Source: Pseudomonas frederiksbergensis (GTDB lineage: Bacteria > Pseudomonadota > Gammaproteobacteria > Pseudomonadales > Pseudomonadaceae). From it: 64,000 nt of DNA. The notes beneath the pieces are model-generated. The model ran no database searches. It was given only the letters and a program-made list of their open reading frames with translations, and was not told the DNA's origin. The DNA is taken from assembly GCF_900105495.1 (NCBI RefSeq), contig NZ_FNTF01000002.1, forward strand, positions 62,001-126,000, in the 5' to 3' direction. The position numbers were made by a program, and so were the translations under genes. Shown piece by piece: positions 50,754 to 60,064 of the stretch. The number at the start of each line of letters is the position of its first letter. Positions within the stretch are counted from its first letter, which is position 1.

Positions 50754-52067
50754 ATGCTCAGATGGTGCTCGCGTTCAATCTTCCTCCAAGTGGTTCTCGG
50801 ACTGGTGCTCGGCATCGTCTGTGGGCTGACCCTTCCTGAATACTCCGCCCAACTCAAACCGCTCGGCGATGGCTTCATCAAACTGATCAAGATGCTCATC
50901 GGTCTGATCGTGTTTTGTGTGGTGGTCAGCGGCATCAGCGGTGCCGGCGACTTGAAGAAGGTCGGACGCATCGGCCTGAAATCGGTGATCTACTTCGAAA
51001 TCCTGACCACCATCGCCCTGGTGATTGGTCTGGTGTTCGCCTTCACCACCGGTATCGGCAGCGGCGCGAACATCCATCTGGATCAGCTTTCCGCTGCCGA
51101 CATGGGCGATATCGCCCAGCGCGGTCAGCACATGCAAACCACCTCCCAGTTCCTGATGAACCTGATCCCGACCTCGGTCATCGGCGCCTTTGCGGAGAAC
51201 AACATTCTGCAAGTCCTGCTGTTTTCAGTGCTGTTCGGCAGTGCGCTGAACCTGGTCGGCGAAGCTGCGTCGGGTATTTCCCGGCTGATCAATGAGCTGA
51301 GCCATGTGATCTTCCGCATCATGGGCATGATCGTGCGTCTGGCGCCGATCGGCGTGTTCGGCGCCATCGCGTTCACCACCAGCAAATATGGCCTGGACTC
51401 GCTGCAGCACCTGGGCAGCCTGGTCGGTCTTTTCTACATAACCTGCGTAGCGTTCGTGGCGCTGATCCTCGGCCTGGTGATGCGCCTTTCAGGCCTGAAG
51501 ATGTGGCCGTTGCTCAAGTACCTGCGCGAAGAACTGCTGATCGTCATGGGCACCGCCTCTTCCGACGCCGTGCTGCCACAAATCATGCGCAAGCTTGAGC
51601 ATCTGGGCATCGGCAGTTCGACGGTCGGGCTGGTGATTCCTACCGGTTACTCGTTCAACCTGGACGGTTTCTCGATCTACCTGACCCTCGCCATCGTGTT
51701 CATCGCCAATGCCACCGGCACGCCACTGGCGATGAGCGACCTGCTGACGATTCTGCTGGTGTCGTTGATCACCTCCAAAGGTGCCCACGGGATTCCCGGC
51801 TCGGCGCTGGTGATTCTCGCGGCGACACTGACGGCGATCCCGGCGATTCCGGTGGTCGGACTGGTGCTGGTGTTGGCAGTGGACTGGTTCATGGGCATCG
51901 GCCGGGCGCTGACCAACCTGATCGGCAACTGCGTCGCCACCGTGGCCATCGCCCGCTGGGAAAAGGACATCGATATCCAACGGGCAAACAAAGTACTTTC
52001 CGGCCAGGTGGGTTATACCTTCCAGCCGAGAAAGCCCGTTGGCCCTGCGCATCAGCAGGAATTCTGA
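50754..52067 (+). CDS. Dicarboxylate/amino-acid:cation symporter (DctA/GltP family)
   Basis: A 437-residue DAACS transporter with eight membrane helices and two re-entrant loops. HP1 shows TASSDAVLPQIM; helix 7 has NLDGFSIYLT where C4-dicarboxylate members have NLDGT-type sequence; HP2 has SKGAHGIPGSALVI; and helix 8 ends in NLIGNCVATVAIARWEKD, like DctA. This suggests succinate/malate/fumarate or glutamate with H+ or Na+, but the exact substrate is open. Two GntR regulators follow on the same strand and two GGTAAGACC sites precede it. Confidence 0.9.
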   Translation: MLRWCSRSIFLQVVLGLVLGIVCGLTLPEYSAQLKPLGDGFIKLIKMLIGLIVFCVVVSGISGAGDLKKVGRIGLKSVIYFEILTTIALVIGLVFAFTTGIGSGANIHLDQLSAADMGDIAQRGQHMQTTSQFLMNLIPTSVIGAFAENNILQVLLFSVLFGSALNLVGEAASGISRLINELSHVIFRIMGMIVRLAPIGVFGAIAFTTSKYGLDSLQHLGSLVGLFYITCVAFVALILGLVMRLSGLKMWPLLKYLREELLIVMGTASSDAVLPQIMRKLEHLGIGSSTVGLVIPTGYSFNLDGFSIYLTLAIVFIANATGTPLAMSDLLTILLVSLITSKGAHGIPGSALVILAATLTAIPAIPVVGLVLVLAVDWFMGIGRALTNLIGNCVATVAIARWEKDIDIQRANKVLSGQVGYTFQPRKPVGPAHQQEF

Positions 52068-52074
52068 GTAATCG

Positions 52075-52100
52075 CCGTGCCTGCCTACGGGCAGGCACGG
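52075..52100. terminator. Perfect hairpin between symporter and regulator
   Basis: CCGTGCCTGCC and GGCAGGCACGG with a TACG-type loop form a strong stem eight bases after the symporter stop. There is no T run, so it is more likely a partial attenuator or message-end structure than a full terminator. Confidence 0.5.
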
Positions 52101-52134
52101 TCATCAATCGTTTTGGATGCTCATGGAGCGAACA

Positions 52135-52839
52135 GTGATCACCTCGTCGACCGTTGTGAATTCAGTAGTAGAAAAACTTCGGGCCGCCTTGGCCCGGGGT
52201 CAGTGGCGCTCCGGCGAGATGCTGCCGGGGCAGCGTGAGCTGGCCGAACAACTGGGCATCAGCCGCCCTAGCCTGCGTGAAGCCGTCATCGTCCTGGAAA
52301 CCCTTGGGTTGGTGCGTTCCATGCCGGGTAAAGGCGTGGTGGTGCTGGAAGCCAATCTCAGCGACAGCCAAAGCCACGACAGCGCAGTCGCCGGAGCGAG
52401 CCTGGAAGATGTGCTGCAACTGCGCTACACCCTCGAGCCGTTCATTGTCGGCCTGGTGGCGCAGTCAATCAGCAGCAAGGAAGTCGGGCAATTGCGCCTG
52501 ACCCTGATGGACATGCGCGAAGCGCTGGAAGCCAACGACAGCGAAGCCGGGGTGAACGCCTACATCGCGTTCCACGAAGAACTGTTCACCCTGACCTCGA
52601 ATCCGATCTTCCAGAGTGTGGTGCAACAGACCAGCAACGCCCTCAAGCAAAGCGCCGACGTGCTGCGCAACTCCCCAGAGCATTTGGCGGAGCGCCTTGA
52701 AGAGAACGAAGCCGTGGTGCGCGCTATTCGCAGCAAAAACAGTGCCCAGGCCAGCGCCGAGATGCGTCGGCACATCCTTCGGGAAGGCCAGCGGATGGGC
52801 ATCGAACTGAATATTCCGGACGACAATCTGGGCAAATAG
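52135..52839 (+). CDS. FadR-type GntR regulator beside the symporter
   Basis: A 234-residue FCD-class GntR regulator. GTG 52135 has GGAG six bases upstream and is preferred to ATG 52117 and 52123. The winged helix is at about 5-75 (LRAALARGQWRSGEMLPGQRELAEQLGISRPSLREA, read as LAEQLGISRPSLREA for the recognition helix), with GKGVVVLE as the wing. The all-helical FCD ligand domain (about 90-225) shows FHEELFTLTSN and EENEAVVRAIRS. It probably controls the symporter through the sites at 50591 and 50676. The ligand is unknown; a carboxylate is usual for the class. Confidence 0.88.
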   Translation: MITSSTVVNSVVEKLRAALARGQWRSGEMLPGQRELAEQLGISRPSLREAVIVLETLGLVRSMPGKGVVVLEANLSDSQSHDSAVAGASLEDVLQLRYTLEPFIVGLVAQSISSKEVGQLRLTLMDMREALEANDSEAGVNAYIAFHEELFTLTSNPIFQSVVQQTSNALKQSADVLRNSPEHLAERLEENEAVVRAIRSKNSAQASAEMRRHILREGQRMGIELNIPDDNLGK

Positions 52840-52884
52840 CAGTACTGGAAAAAAACCTATCGGCAACCGGACTGGAGACAGGCC

Positions 52885-53580
52885 ATGAATTCCTACGCCT
52901 TGAAGATTCCCGTTTTCTCGATTTCCACTGCTCTGCCCTTGCGCCGTCAGAGCGATAAGAAGCATAGCGTCGACGACATCTACCCGCAGATTTTCGATGC
53001 CATTCTCGAACAACGCATTGCCCCGGGCAGCCGCTTTACCGAAGAAAGCCTTGGCCAGGCATTCGGTGTCAGCCGCAGTATCATCCGCCAGGTACTGACG
53101 CGATTGTCGCATCAGCAGGTCATCATTCTGCGGCCCAATCATCGCCCGCAAGTCGCGACCCCCGATGCCGAACAAACCCGTCAAATTCTCCATGCCCGCC
53201 GGCTCACCGAAACCACTCTGGTGCGACTGGCCTGCCAGCAACCAGCTTCCCGGCACCTGCCGCAATTACGCGAATTGATAGAGCGCGAACGCCGCTATAT
53301 CGAGCAAAACCAACGCGGGCCGGCTATTCGTCTGTCGGGCGAGTTCCACCTGCAACTGGCGCAACTCGCAGGCAACGTGCCGTTGGCACAATTTCTCGGC
53401 AGCCTCGTGCCGCTGACCTCATTGGCCATCGCCTACTACGAAGATCAAGCGCGTAGTGACTGCTTGTGGCAAGAACATGCGGTGATCGTCGAGGCGGTGG
53501 AGTGCGGAGATGCCAAAGTTGCCGAAGGCTTGATGACCCGACTTCTGGAGCATTTAGAAGTGAAGTTGCTGAACCCATAA
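52885..53580 (+). CDS. Second GntR/FCD transcriptional regulator
   Basis: A 231-residue GntR protein. The winged helix lies at about 35-100 (LGQAFGVSRSIIRQVLTRLS) and the FCD domain after that, with SGEFHLQLAQLAGN and QEHAVIVEAVECGD providing possible metal-binding His/Glu. It begins 45 bases after the first regulator, so they are probably cotranscribed. The two share class but little sequence, so they are not a recent duplication. Effector and targets are unknown. A short terminator follows. Confidence 0.87.
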   Translation: MNSYALKIPVFSISTALPLRRQSDKKHSVDDIYPQIFDAILEQRIAPGSRFTEESLGQAFGVSRSIIRQVLTRLSHQQVIILRPNHRPQVATPDAEQTRQILHARRLTETTLVRLACQQPASRHLPQLRELIERERRYIEQNQRGPAIRLSGEFHLQLAQLAGNVPLAQFLGSLVPLTSLAIAYYEDQARSDCLWQEHAVIVEAVECGDAKVAEGLMTRLLEHLEVKLLNP

Positions 53581-53629
53581 TCGGGTTTTATAACCGCTTG
53601 CGTACAACATTTTATGACCGCCCCGAGAG

Positions 53630-53651
53630 CCGGCTCTTTTGCCGGTTTTTT
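53630..53651 (+). terminator. Terminator after the second GntR gene
   Basis: CCGGC and GCCGG arms with loop TCTTTT are followed by six T, 50 bases past the stop. Confidence 0.8.
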
Positions 53652-53977
53652 AACTTGAAACTATTTAAACCTGATGCCACCCCACAATCTCACGCTTTAA
53701 CTGCAAACTATTGCTTTAGACCTCCCACATAAAAAACCTCATTTACACCTCCAACTTCCTGAAACAAAGGAACGAGCACAACCAGAAAAAAATAATTTAA
53801 TCTCTGGTTCGACCTTTACTGAGACAATGCAATCAACACAAACATACAACATGACTTCATAATCATTGCACTGCATCGAAACTTTCAAGTTCTGGACTTA
53901 TGGATACAAGAAGGCTGCGCCCAGCCGATTGAACAAAAACACCTTAACCTCAATTTATTATCAAGGAAGATAAAACT
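53652..53977. other. A+T-rich non-coding stretch before the orphan gene
   Basis: These 326 bases are visibly richer in A+T than the flanks and have no convincing open frame, REP or terminator. The 3-prime end carries AAGGAAG before the ATG at 53978 and A/T-rich sequence (TTTATTAT) that could be a -10 region. The change of composition continues into the gene and stops near 54590. Confidence 0.5.
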
Positions 53978-54523
53978 ATGACCGCTGAACAATCCTTTAT
54001 TGCAGAACTGACCAGTGATCACGGCCACCTGCATTTCCCTCGCCTGACACACGGCCGCGAAGTCACGATCCCTGTCACGGGCTTCTTCGACTTCTCCCCC
54101 ACTCATACATTCGTTTCAGATACTTTATTCGCCAATAGAGACCTGCCTCGCGCTCCCTTGCAGTTCTACTTCCTGAATATTGGAGGTTTTGTCTATCGCA
54201 TGTTTGTTATTACGCCTGGCCCGCTCTTTGGAAGACTAGTCGGCATTGACGAAAATGACTGTCTCACCGCGATGGATGGTCCGAATGCAGGTCCCAAGAA
54301 ATCCGCCATGTTTCATTTCGTAGACAATAACGGCAACCTGGCTTCTCTCGACGACCCCAAATCAAACACCCTATCCGTAACAATTCATGCTAACAACTAC
54401 TCGCTAAAGCGCCGAAAGAATACAAGTGAAGGATTTATTATCTATACAGGCGCGGGAGTCCAGATGAACTTCACACTGAAAATCATCAAGCGCAACGTTG
54501 ACTCGAGCATCCTGACCGTTTAA
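53978..54523 (+). CDS. Orphan protein of unknown function in a low-GC patch
   Basis: A 181-residue soluble protein with no signal peptide or membrane helix. The start has AGGAAG nine bases upstream. The sequence alternates short hydrophobic strands with turns (HFPRLTHGREVTIPVTGFFDF; LQFYFLNIGGFVYRMFVITPG; SNTLSVTIHANNYSLKRR; IIYTGAGVQMNFTLKIIKR, each only in part shown as cues), suggesting an all-beta fold such as a trefoil or sandwich. There are no Cys beyond one (C92 region) and no catalytic motif. Codon use is A/T-leaning compared with neighbours. It stands alone between two transcription units. I do not recognise a family. Confidence 0.82.
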   Translation: MTAEQSFIAELTSDHGHLHFPRLTHGREVTIPVTGFFDFSPTHTFVSDTLFANRDLPRAPLQFYFLNIGGFVYRMFVITPGPLFGRLVGIDENDCLTAMDGPNAGPKKSAMFHFVDNNGNLASLDDPKSNTLSVTIHANNYSLKRRKNTSEGFIIYTGAGVQMNFTLKIIKRNVDSSILTV

Positions 54524-54597
54524 TCATCTCAGCACCTGCCTTTTCATATAACAAGAAAAGGCAGGACAAACTTACCATCGAGCAAATACCTCCGCCG

Positions 54598-55566
54598 TTA
54601 TGCTTCTACGCGAGAAAAGCCTTCACGAATCTTCTCTTCCGGCAAATCATCGGCGATGAACACGATCACGCTTTCGCGCGTTTCATCGTCGGCCCACTCG
54701 GTGTCCCAATCGAATCCGTATAACTTCAGCACGCCCTGAAACACCATGCGCCGTGGCTCGCCAAGGATGTTCAATACGCCTTTGTAGCGCAGCAATTGCT
54801 TGCCATGGTCCTCCAGCAGTTCGTTCATGAATTCGCTGAGCTTGTCGATATCCAGCGGCTTGTCGGTGCGCAGCACCAGGCTGGAAATGCGGTCGATGGA
54901 CGGCGCTTTGCTCACCGGGCGCAGGCTGACGCCGCCGCCGAGGTCAGCATTAAGATTGAAACCGCGCACGTCGAGCAATTCGGCCAGATCGATCTTGCCG
55001 TGCTCGACCACGCGGATCGGTGCACGACGGTTGATGCGGGTCAGGCGCTCGCTCAGCGCGGTAAAGGTCGCCTCGTCCACCAGATCGCGCTTGCTCACCA
55101 GTAAGCGGTCGGCGAAACCGATCTGCGCCTGGGCGATGGTTTGAGTCAGGTGAGTGTCAGCGTGCGCCGCATCGACCAGGGTAATGATGCCGTCGAGAAT
55201 GTAGCGCTCACGCAGCTCTTCATCGATGAAAAAGGTTTGGGCCACCGGTGCCGGGTCGGCCAGGCCGGTGCATTCGATCACCAGACGGTCGAAGGCGATT
55301 TCGCCGCTGTCCAGGCGTTCGAGCAGCAGGTACAAGGCCTTGGTCAGGTCGGTGTGGATGGTGCAGCAAACGCAGCCGTTGGACAGCGTCATCACTTGCA
55401 CCGGCTCGTCGCCCAACAGTTGGGTGTCGATACCGGCGTCACTGAATTCGTTCTCGATCACGGCGATTTTCAGGCCGTGCTCGGCTTTGAGCAGGTGGCG
55501 CAACAGCGTGGTCTTGCCGGCGCCGAGGAAGCCGCTGAGGATTGTTACCGGGATGGGAGAGGACAA
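54598..55566 (-). CDS. yjiA: CobW/YjiA-family GTP-binding metal chaperone
   Basis: A 322-residue G3E GTPase. Walker A GFLGAGKTTLL is near residue 12, the metal-binding CxCC in NGCVCCTIHTDL near 64-68, and SKRDLVDEA supplies guanine specificity. The C-terminal CobW_C domain follows (about 220-315). The start codon is TTG with AGGAG six bases upstream. It lies downstream of ybdD-cstA on the same strand, separated by a REPIN, an order like btsT-yjiX-yjiA in E. coli, which is why YjiA is the best match. The metal and client are unknown. Confidence 0.9.
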   Translation of the reverse strand: MSSPIPVTILSGFLGAGKTTLLRHLLKAEHGLKIAVIENEFSDAGIDTQLLGDEPVQVMTLSNGCVCCTIHTDLTKALYLLLERLDSGEIAFDRLVIECTGLADPAPVAQTFFIDEELRERYILDGIITLVDAAHADTHLTQTIAQAQIGFADRLLVSKRDLVDEATFTALSERLTRINRRAPIRVVEHGKIDLAELLDVRGFNLNADLGGGVSLRPVSKAPSIDRISSLVLRTDKPLDIDKLSEFMNELLEDHGKQLLRYKGVLNILGEPRRMVFQGVLKLYGFDWDTEWADDETRESVIVFIADDLPEEKIREGFSRVEA

Positions 55567-55612
55567 ACTGAATCTCCTGACTCACTGAATAGAAGTATCA
55601 ACACAAAACAAA

Positions 55613-55702
55613 TGTGGGAGCTAGCCTGCTGGCGATGGCGGACTGTCAATCAACAGTGATGTTGAATGTTCAGCCGCCATCGCCAGCAGGCTAGCTCCCA
55701 CA
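55613..55702. repeat. REPIN, GCTAGC variant, 90 bp
   Basis: TGTGGGAGCTAGCCTGCTGG and its inverse CCAGCAGGCTAGCTCCCACA bound a 90-base unit. The inner stem GCTAGC-CT-GCTGGC keeps pairing through a G-T wobble. A central CAACA...TGTTG palindrome is present. It lies between ybdD and the cobW-family gene. Confidence 0.92.
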
Positions 55703-55729
55703 GGTATTGCTGTTAACCCGACAACTGGA

Positions 55730-55927
55730 TCAACAGCACTTCGGCCCACCCTTGCCACCGTAACGAGCCTCTTGGCGTTCCCGGAAGAACATCTCATAGG
55801 TCATCACCGGTTTGTCCGGGTGTTTGGTTTGCATATGCTCGACGTAATTGTCGTAGTCGGGCATCCCGACCATCAGGCGCGCGGCCTGACCGAGGTATTT
55901 ACCGAGGCGACTCAGGTCATTGAACAT
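55730..55927 (-). CDS. ybdD: YbdD/YjiX (DUF466) small protein
   Basis: A 65-residue protein ([21 protein letters not shown]...) of the YbdD/YjiX family, ending with GGKGGPKCC, typical of the group. It is nearly always encoded right after a CstA/BtsT transporter; here it starts 14 bases after the cstA stop with GAGGAT upstream. Work in other bacteria indicates that it is needed for transporter activity. Partner of the upstream CstA is therefore inferred. Confidence 0.93.
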   Translation of the reverse strand: MFNDLSRLGKYLGQAARLMVGMPDYDNYVEHMQTKHPDKPVMTYEMFFRERQEARYGGKGGPKCC

Positions 55928-55941
55928 GCTGCAATCCTCGA

Positions 55942-58008
55942 TTACGCATCCGGCAGAGCCTGGAATGGCGCTTCTTTATCCGTACGTTCCTTGCTGCCCC
56001 AGGCGGAAATACCGACCTTGAGCGCATAGAACAGGATACTGAATACCACGAACAGGAACAGCGCCGTCAGCGTTGCGTTGGTGTAGGCGTTGAAGATCAC
56101 GTGCTGCATCTGCGTAATGTCCTTGGCCGGGGCGAGGATCTGACCGTTGGCCAGGGCATCGCTGTACTTCTTGGCCAGCGACAGGAAGCCGATCGCCGGG
56201 TTGGCATCGAACAGCTTGATGAAGCCGGCGGTGGTGGTGCAGATCAGCAGCCACACCGCTGGCAGCATGGTGACCCAGACATAGCGCTGGCGTTTCATTT
56301 TGATCAGCACGACAGTGCCGAGCATCAGCGCGATACCGGCCAGCATCTGGTTGGAGATACCGAACAGCGGCCACAAGGTGTTGATGCCACCCAGCGGGTC
56401 GATCACGCCCTGGTACAGCAACCAACCCCACATCGCCACGCAACCGGCGGTTGCGATCAGGTTAGCGGTCCAGGATTCGGTGCGTTTCAGCGCTGGCACG
56501 AAGGAACCGAGCAAATCCTGCAGCATGAAACGCCCGGCACGAGTACCGGCGTCCACAGCCGTCAGGATGAACAGTGCTTCGAACAGGATCGCGAAGTGGT
56601 ACCAGAACGCCATGGTGTTTTCACCTGGCAGGACACTGTGCAGGATCTGCGCGATACCGACCGCCAGGGTCGGCGCACCGCCGGCACGGGCCAGGATGGT
56701 GGTTTCACCAATGTCCCTGGCCACCGCTTGCAGCGCTTCCGGGGTAATCGCAAAGCCCCAGCTGCTGACGGTTTGCGCCACGGCCACCACGTCACTGCCG
56801 ACGACTGCCGCCGGGCTGTTCATGGCGAAGTACACGCCCGGCTCGATCACCGATGCGGCGACCATGGCCATGATGGCGACGAAGGATTCCATCAGCATGC
56901 CGCCGTAACCGATGTAACGGGCGTTGACCTCGTTATCCAGTAACTTCGGTGTGGTGCCGGAGGAGATCAGCGCGTGGAAACCGGAAACCGCGCCACAGGC
57001 GATGGTGATGAACAGGAACGGGAACAGACCGCCCTTCCATACCGGGCCGGTGCCATCGATAAACTGGGTCAGCGCCGGCATTTTCAGCTCAGGCATGGTG
57101 ATCAGGATGCCGATCGCCAAGGCCACGATGGTGCCGATTTTGAGGAAGGTCGACAGGTAGTCACGCGGCGCCAGAATCAGCCAGACCGGTAACGAGGCGG
57201 CCACGAACCCGTAACCGACCAGCATCCACGTAATCTGCACGCCAGTGAAAGTGAACGCCTTGGCCCAGACCGGATCAGCAGCAATCTGCCCCCCGAGCCA
57301 GATCGACCCCAGCAGCAACAGCACACCGACGATGGAAATTTCACCGATGCGGCCCGGGCGGATGTAACGCATGTAAATGCCCATGAACATCGCGATCGGA
57401 ATGGTCGCCATCACCGTGAAAATGCCCCAAGGGCTTTCGGCCAAAGCTTTCACAACGATCAGGGCCAGCACCGCGAGGATGATGATCATGATTAGGAAGC
57501 AGCCAAACAGCGCGATGGTCCCGGGGATGCGGCCCATTTCCTCACGGACCATGTCGCCCAGGGAACGGCCGTTGCGGCGGGTGGACATGAACAGGACCAT
57601 GAAGTCCTGAACGGCACCCGCCAGCACCACGCCGGCAATCAGCCACAGCGTACCGGGCAGGTAGCCCATCTGCGCCGCCAGCACCGGACCGACCAGCGGC
57701 CCCGCGCCAGCAATGGCCGCGAAGTGGTGGCCGAAGAGGATGTGTTTGTTGGTCGGAACGTAGTCCAGACCGTCATTGTTGAGCACGGCGGGGGTGGCCC
57801 GTCGCGGGTCGAGTTGCATCACATTGGTAGCGATGAACAAACTGTAGTAACGATACGCAACCAGATAGATGGCCACGGCGGCGACCACAATCCACAAGGC
57901 GTTGATCGCCTCGCCTCGGCGCAATGCCACTACACCCAGGGCGCACGCCCCCACGATTGCCAGCAGCAGCCAGGGTAGATGGCGTAGCAGGCTATTATTG
58001 TTTTTCAT
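55942..58008 (-). CDS. cstA: Carbon starvation protein CstA / pyruvate transporter BtsT family
   Basis: A 688-residue inner-membrane transporter with about 16-18 helices. ATG 58008 ([20 protein letters not shown]) is preferred to upstream Met codons that precede the first helix. The CstA core has [30 protein letters not shown] (key AGAGPLVGP) and, near 370, [19 protein letters not shown]. CstA has been linked to peptide uptake, BtsT to pyruvate. With ybdD and a YjiA-like GTPase downstream the set looks like BtsT, though CstA cannot be excluded. No regulator was found in the window. Confidence 0.93.
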   Translation of the reverse strand: MKNNNSLLRHLPWLLLAIVGACALGVVALRRGEAINALWIVVAAVAIYLVAYRYYSLFIATNVMQLDPRRATPAVLNNDGLDYVPTNKHILFGHHFAAIAGAGPLVGPVLAAQMGYLPGTLWLIAGVVLAGAVQDFMVLFMSTRRNGRSLGDMVREEMGRIPGTIALFGCFLIMIIILAVLALIVVKALAESPWGIFTVMATIPIAMFMGIYMRYIRPGRIGEISIVGVLLLLGSIWLGGQIAADPVWAKAFTFTGVQITWMLVGYGFVAASLPVWLILAPRDYLSTFLKIGTIVALAIGILITMPELKMPALTQFIDGTGPVWKGGLFPFLFITIACGAVSGFHALISSGTTPKLLDNEVNARYIGYGGMLMESFVAIMAMVAASVIEPGVYFAMNSPAAVVGSDVVAVAQTVSSWGFAITPEALQAVARDIGETTILARAGGAPTLAVGIAQILHSVLPGENTMAFWYHFAILFEALFILTAVDAGTRAGRFMLQDLLGSFVPALKRTESWTANLIATAGCVAMWGWLLYQGVIDPLGGINTLWPLFGISNQMLAGIALMLGTVVLIKMKRQRYVWVTMLPAVWLLICTTTAGFIKLFDANPAIGFLSLAKKYSDALANGQILAPAKDITQMQHVIFNAYTNATLTALFLFVVFSILFYALKVGISAWGSKERTDKEAPFQALPDA

Positions 58009-58166
58009 TTTATGATTCCAGCCAGGGTGGACAAGAAAGACAGCCATCCGGAGTTTAGCTCTCCTGACGGCAAAGACCATCCCCCAACATGGGTTGAGCC
58101 ATCACTTTGCTGGCAGCCTTGGACAATGCGGGTCTATAGTCACCGGACATTTACGAGGATTGCGCC

Positions 58167-58535
58167 ATGAGCGAGCACCCTGCCGATCGCCGCCGCTTCA
58201 AACGTATTGCGTTCGATGCCCGAACCGAGCTAAGCCAAGGGGAATTCATCTGGCCGGTGAAGTTGATCGACCTGTCATTGAAGGGACTGTTGATCGAAAA
58301 GCCCGAACCGTGGCTGGGAAATCGTGACTGGCATTTTCTGGTCGATATTCATCTCAACGAGGACGTCGCCATCAAGATGGATGTGCAACTGACCCACGAT
58401 GATCATGGTCAGCTCGGGTTTGTCTGCAAACACATCAGCCTGGAATCCATCGAGCGCCTGCGGCGGTTGGTTGAGCTCAACCTGGGCGATCCTGAGGAAC
58501 TGGAGCGCGAATTGGGCGCCTTGATCGAAATCTGA
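58167..58535 (+). CDS. PilZ-domain c-di-GMP-binding protein
   Basis: A 122-residue stand-alone PilZ protein. The N-terminal RxxxR motif is within RRRFKRIAFDAR and the DxSxxG motif is DLSLKG, both needed for c-di-GMP binding, so binding is likely. After the beta barrel a helix (ESIERLRRLVELNLGD) ends the protein. It could read the product of MorA. It diverges from cstA and is followed by a REPIN before the convergent radA. Confidence 0.9.
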   Translation: MSEHPADRRRFKRIAFDARTELSQGEFIWPVKLIDLSLKGLLIEKPEPWLGNRDWHFLVDIHLNEDVAIKMDVQLTHDDHGQLGFVCKHISLESIERLRRLVELNLGDPEELERELGALIEI

Positions 58536-58552
58536 AGGCCATACCCATACCC

Positions 58553-58642
58553 TGTGGGAGCGAGCCTGCTCGCGATAGCGGTATGCCCATCAACATAAAT
58601 GTTGAGTGATAGTCCGCTATCGCGAGCAGGCTCACTCCCACA
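58553..58642. repeat. REPIN, 90 bp
   Basis: TGTGGGAGCGAGCCTGCTCG on the left and CGAGCAGGCTCACTCCCACA on the right (one mismatch in the right arm) are 90 bases end to end, with a central CAACAT...ATGTTG palindrome. It lies between the convergent PilZ gene and radA. Confidence 0.92.
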
Positions 58643-58665
58643 GGGTTTGTGTGCTGTCTGGAAGG

Positions 58666-60033
58666 TTATTCGAAGAGGGCGTCGAGCGCCTGCTCCAAAC
58701 GCGTTACGGCAATAATCTGCAACCCCGGCGGCGCTTCCTTGGGCGCATTGCCCTTAGGCACGATGGCGCGTTTGAAACCGTGCTTGGCGGCTTCTTTCAA
58801 GCGTTCCTGGCCGCTCGGCACCGGGCGTACTTCGCCGGACAGCCCGACTTCGCCGAACACCAACAGATCGTGGGGCAGTGGCCGGTTGCGCAAACTGGAC
58901 ATGACCGCCGCCATCAGCGCCAGATCGGAGGCCGTTTCCAGCACCTTCACCCCGCCAACCACATTGAGAAACACATCCTGATCGTGGGTCGGAATGCCGC
59001 CGTGACGGTGCAGCACCGCCAGCAACATCGCCAGCCGATTCTGATCCAGACCCAGCGTTACCCGACGTGGATTGGCCAGGTGACTGTCGTCCACCAACGC
59101 CTGGACTTCCACCAGCATCGGCCGCGTGCCTTCCCACGTCGCCATGACCACACTGCCCGGCACTTCTTCCTGGGCACGGGTGAGAAAAATCGCCGAAGGG
59201 TTAGAGACTTCTTTCAGCCCCTTGTCGGTCATACCGAATACGCCCAGTTCGTTGACGGCGCCGAAACGGTTTTTCACCGCCCGCAGCAAACGCAAACGCC
59301 CATCGGATTCGCCTTCGAAATACAGCACCGTGTCGACCATGTGCTCCAGCACTCGCGGCCCCGCCAAAGCGCCTTCCTTGGTCACGTGGCCGACCAGGAA
59401 AATGGCCGTGCCGCTCTGCTTCGCATAGCGCACCAGCAACGCCGCGCTTTCCCTGACCTGCGACACGCCCCCCGGTGCCGATTGCAGTTGCTCGGTGAAG
59501 ATCGTCTGGATCGAGTCGATCACCATTACCTTGGGTTTTTCCTGCCGGGCGGTGGCGATGATGGTTTCGATGCAGGTTTCGGTCATCACCCGCAGTTGAT
59601 CCTGAGGCAAGCCGAGGCGGCGCGCGCGCATGGCCACTTGCTGCTGGGATTCTTCGCCGGTGACGTACAGTGCCGGCATGACTTTGGCGAGGTTGCACAG
59701 GGTTTGCAGCAGAATGGTCGATTTGCCAATGCCCGGATCACCGCCGATCAGCACCACCGAACCGTCCACCAGCCCACCACCCAACACCCGATCGAGCTCG
59801 CTCGACGCTGTGGAAAAACGCGGGATTTCTTCGACGCTGACTTCGGCCAGGGTCTTGATCTGTGCCTGTTGACCGGTCCAGCCGGTGCGACCGCTGGGGG
59901 CTGCCGCGCCACCGCTTTCCACCATGGTTTCGGTCAGGGTGTTCCAGGCCCCGCACTCGCCGCACTGGCCAGCCCACTTGGGGAAGGTTGAGCCGCACTC
60001 GGTGCAGCCGTACATGCGCTTGGCCTTGGCCAT
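58666..60033 (-). CDS. radA: DNA repair ATPase RadA (Sms)
   Basis: RadA helps recombination intermediates branch-migrate. From ATG 60033 (MAKAKRMYGCTEC) it is 455 residues. A Cys4 zinc finger (CTECGSTFPKWAGQCGEC) comes first, then a RecA-like core with Walker A GGDPGIGKST near 98 and the RadA-specific KNRFG in AVKNRFGAVNELG near 255. A Lon-like C-terminal domain follows (about 290-450), with the GEVGLSGEVRPV segment. It has GGGAG upstream and may share a transcript with the small frame at 60065. Confidence 0.97.
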   Translation of the reverse strand: MAKAKRMYGCTECGSTFPKWAGQCGECGAWNTLTETMVESGGAAAPSGRTGWTGQQAQIKTLAEVSVEEIPRFSTASSELDRVLGGGLVDGSVVLIGGDPGIGKSTILLQTLCNLAKVMPALYVTGEESQQQVAMRARRLGLPQDQLRVMTETCIETIIATARQEKPKVMVIDSIQTIFTEQLQSAPGGVSQVRESAALLVRYAKQSGTAIFLVGHVTKEGALAGPRVLEHMVDTVLYFEGESDGRLRLLRAVKNRFGAVNELGVFGMTDKGLKEVSNPSAIFLTRAQEEVPGSVVMATWEGTRPMLVEVQALVDDSHLANPRRVTLGLDQNRLAMLLAVLHRHGGIPTHDQDVFLNVVGGVKVLETASDLALMAAVMSSLRNRPLPHDLLVFGEVGLSGEVRPVPSGQERLKEAAKHGFKRAIVPKGNAPKEAPPGLQIIAVTRLEQALDALFE

Positions 60034-60064
60034 CTGAACTCCCGGCAAAAACCGCGATGATAGC

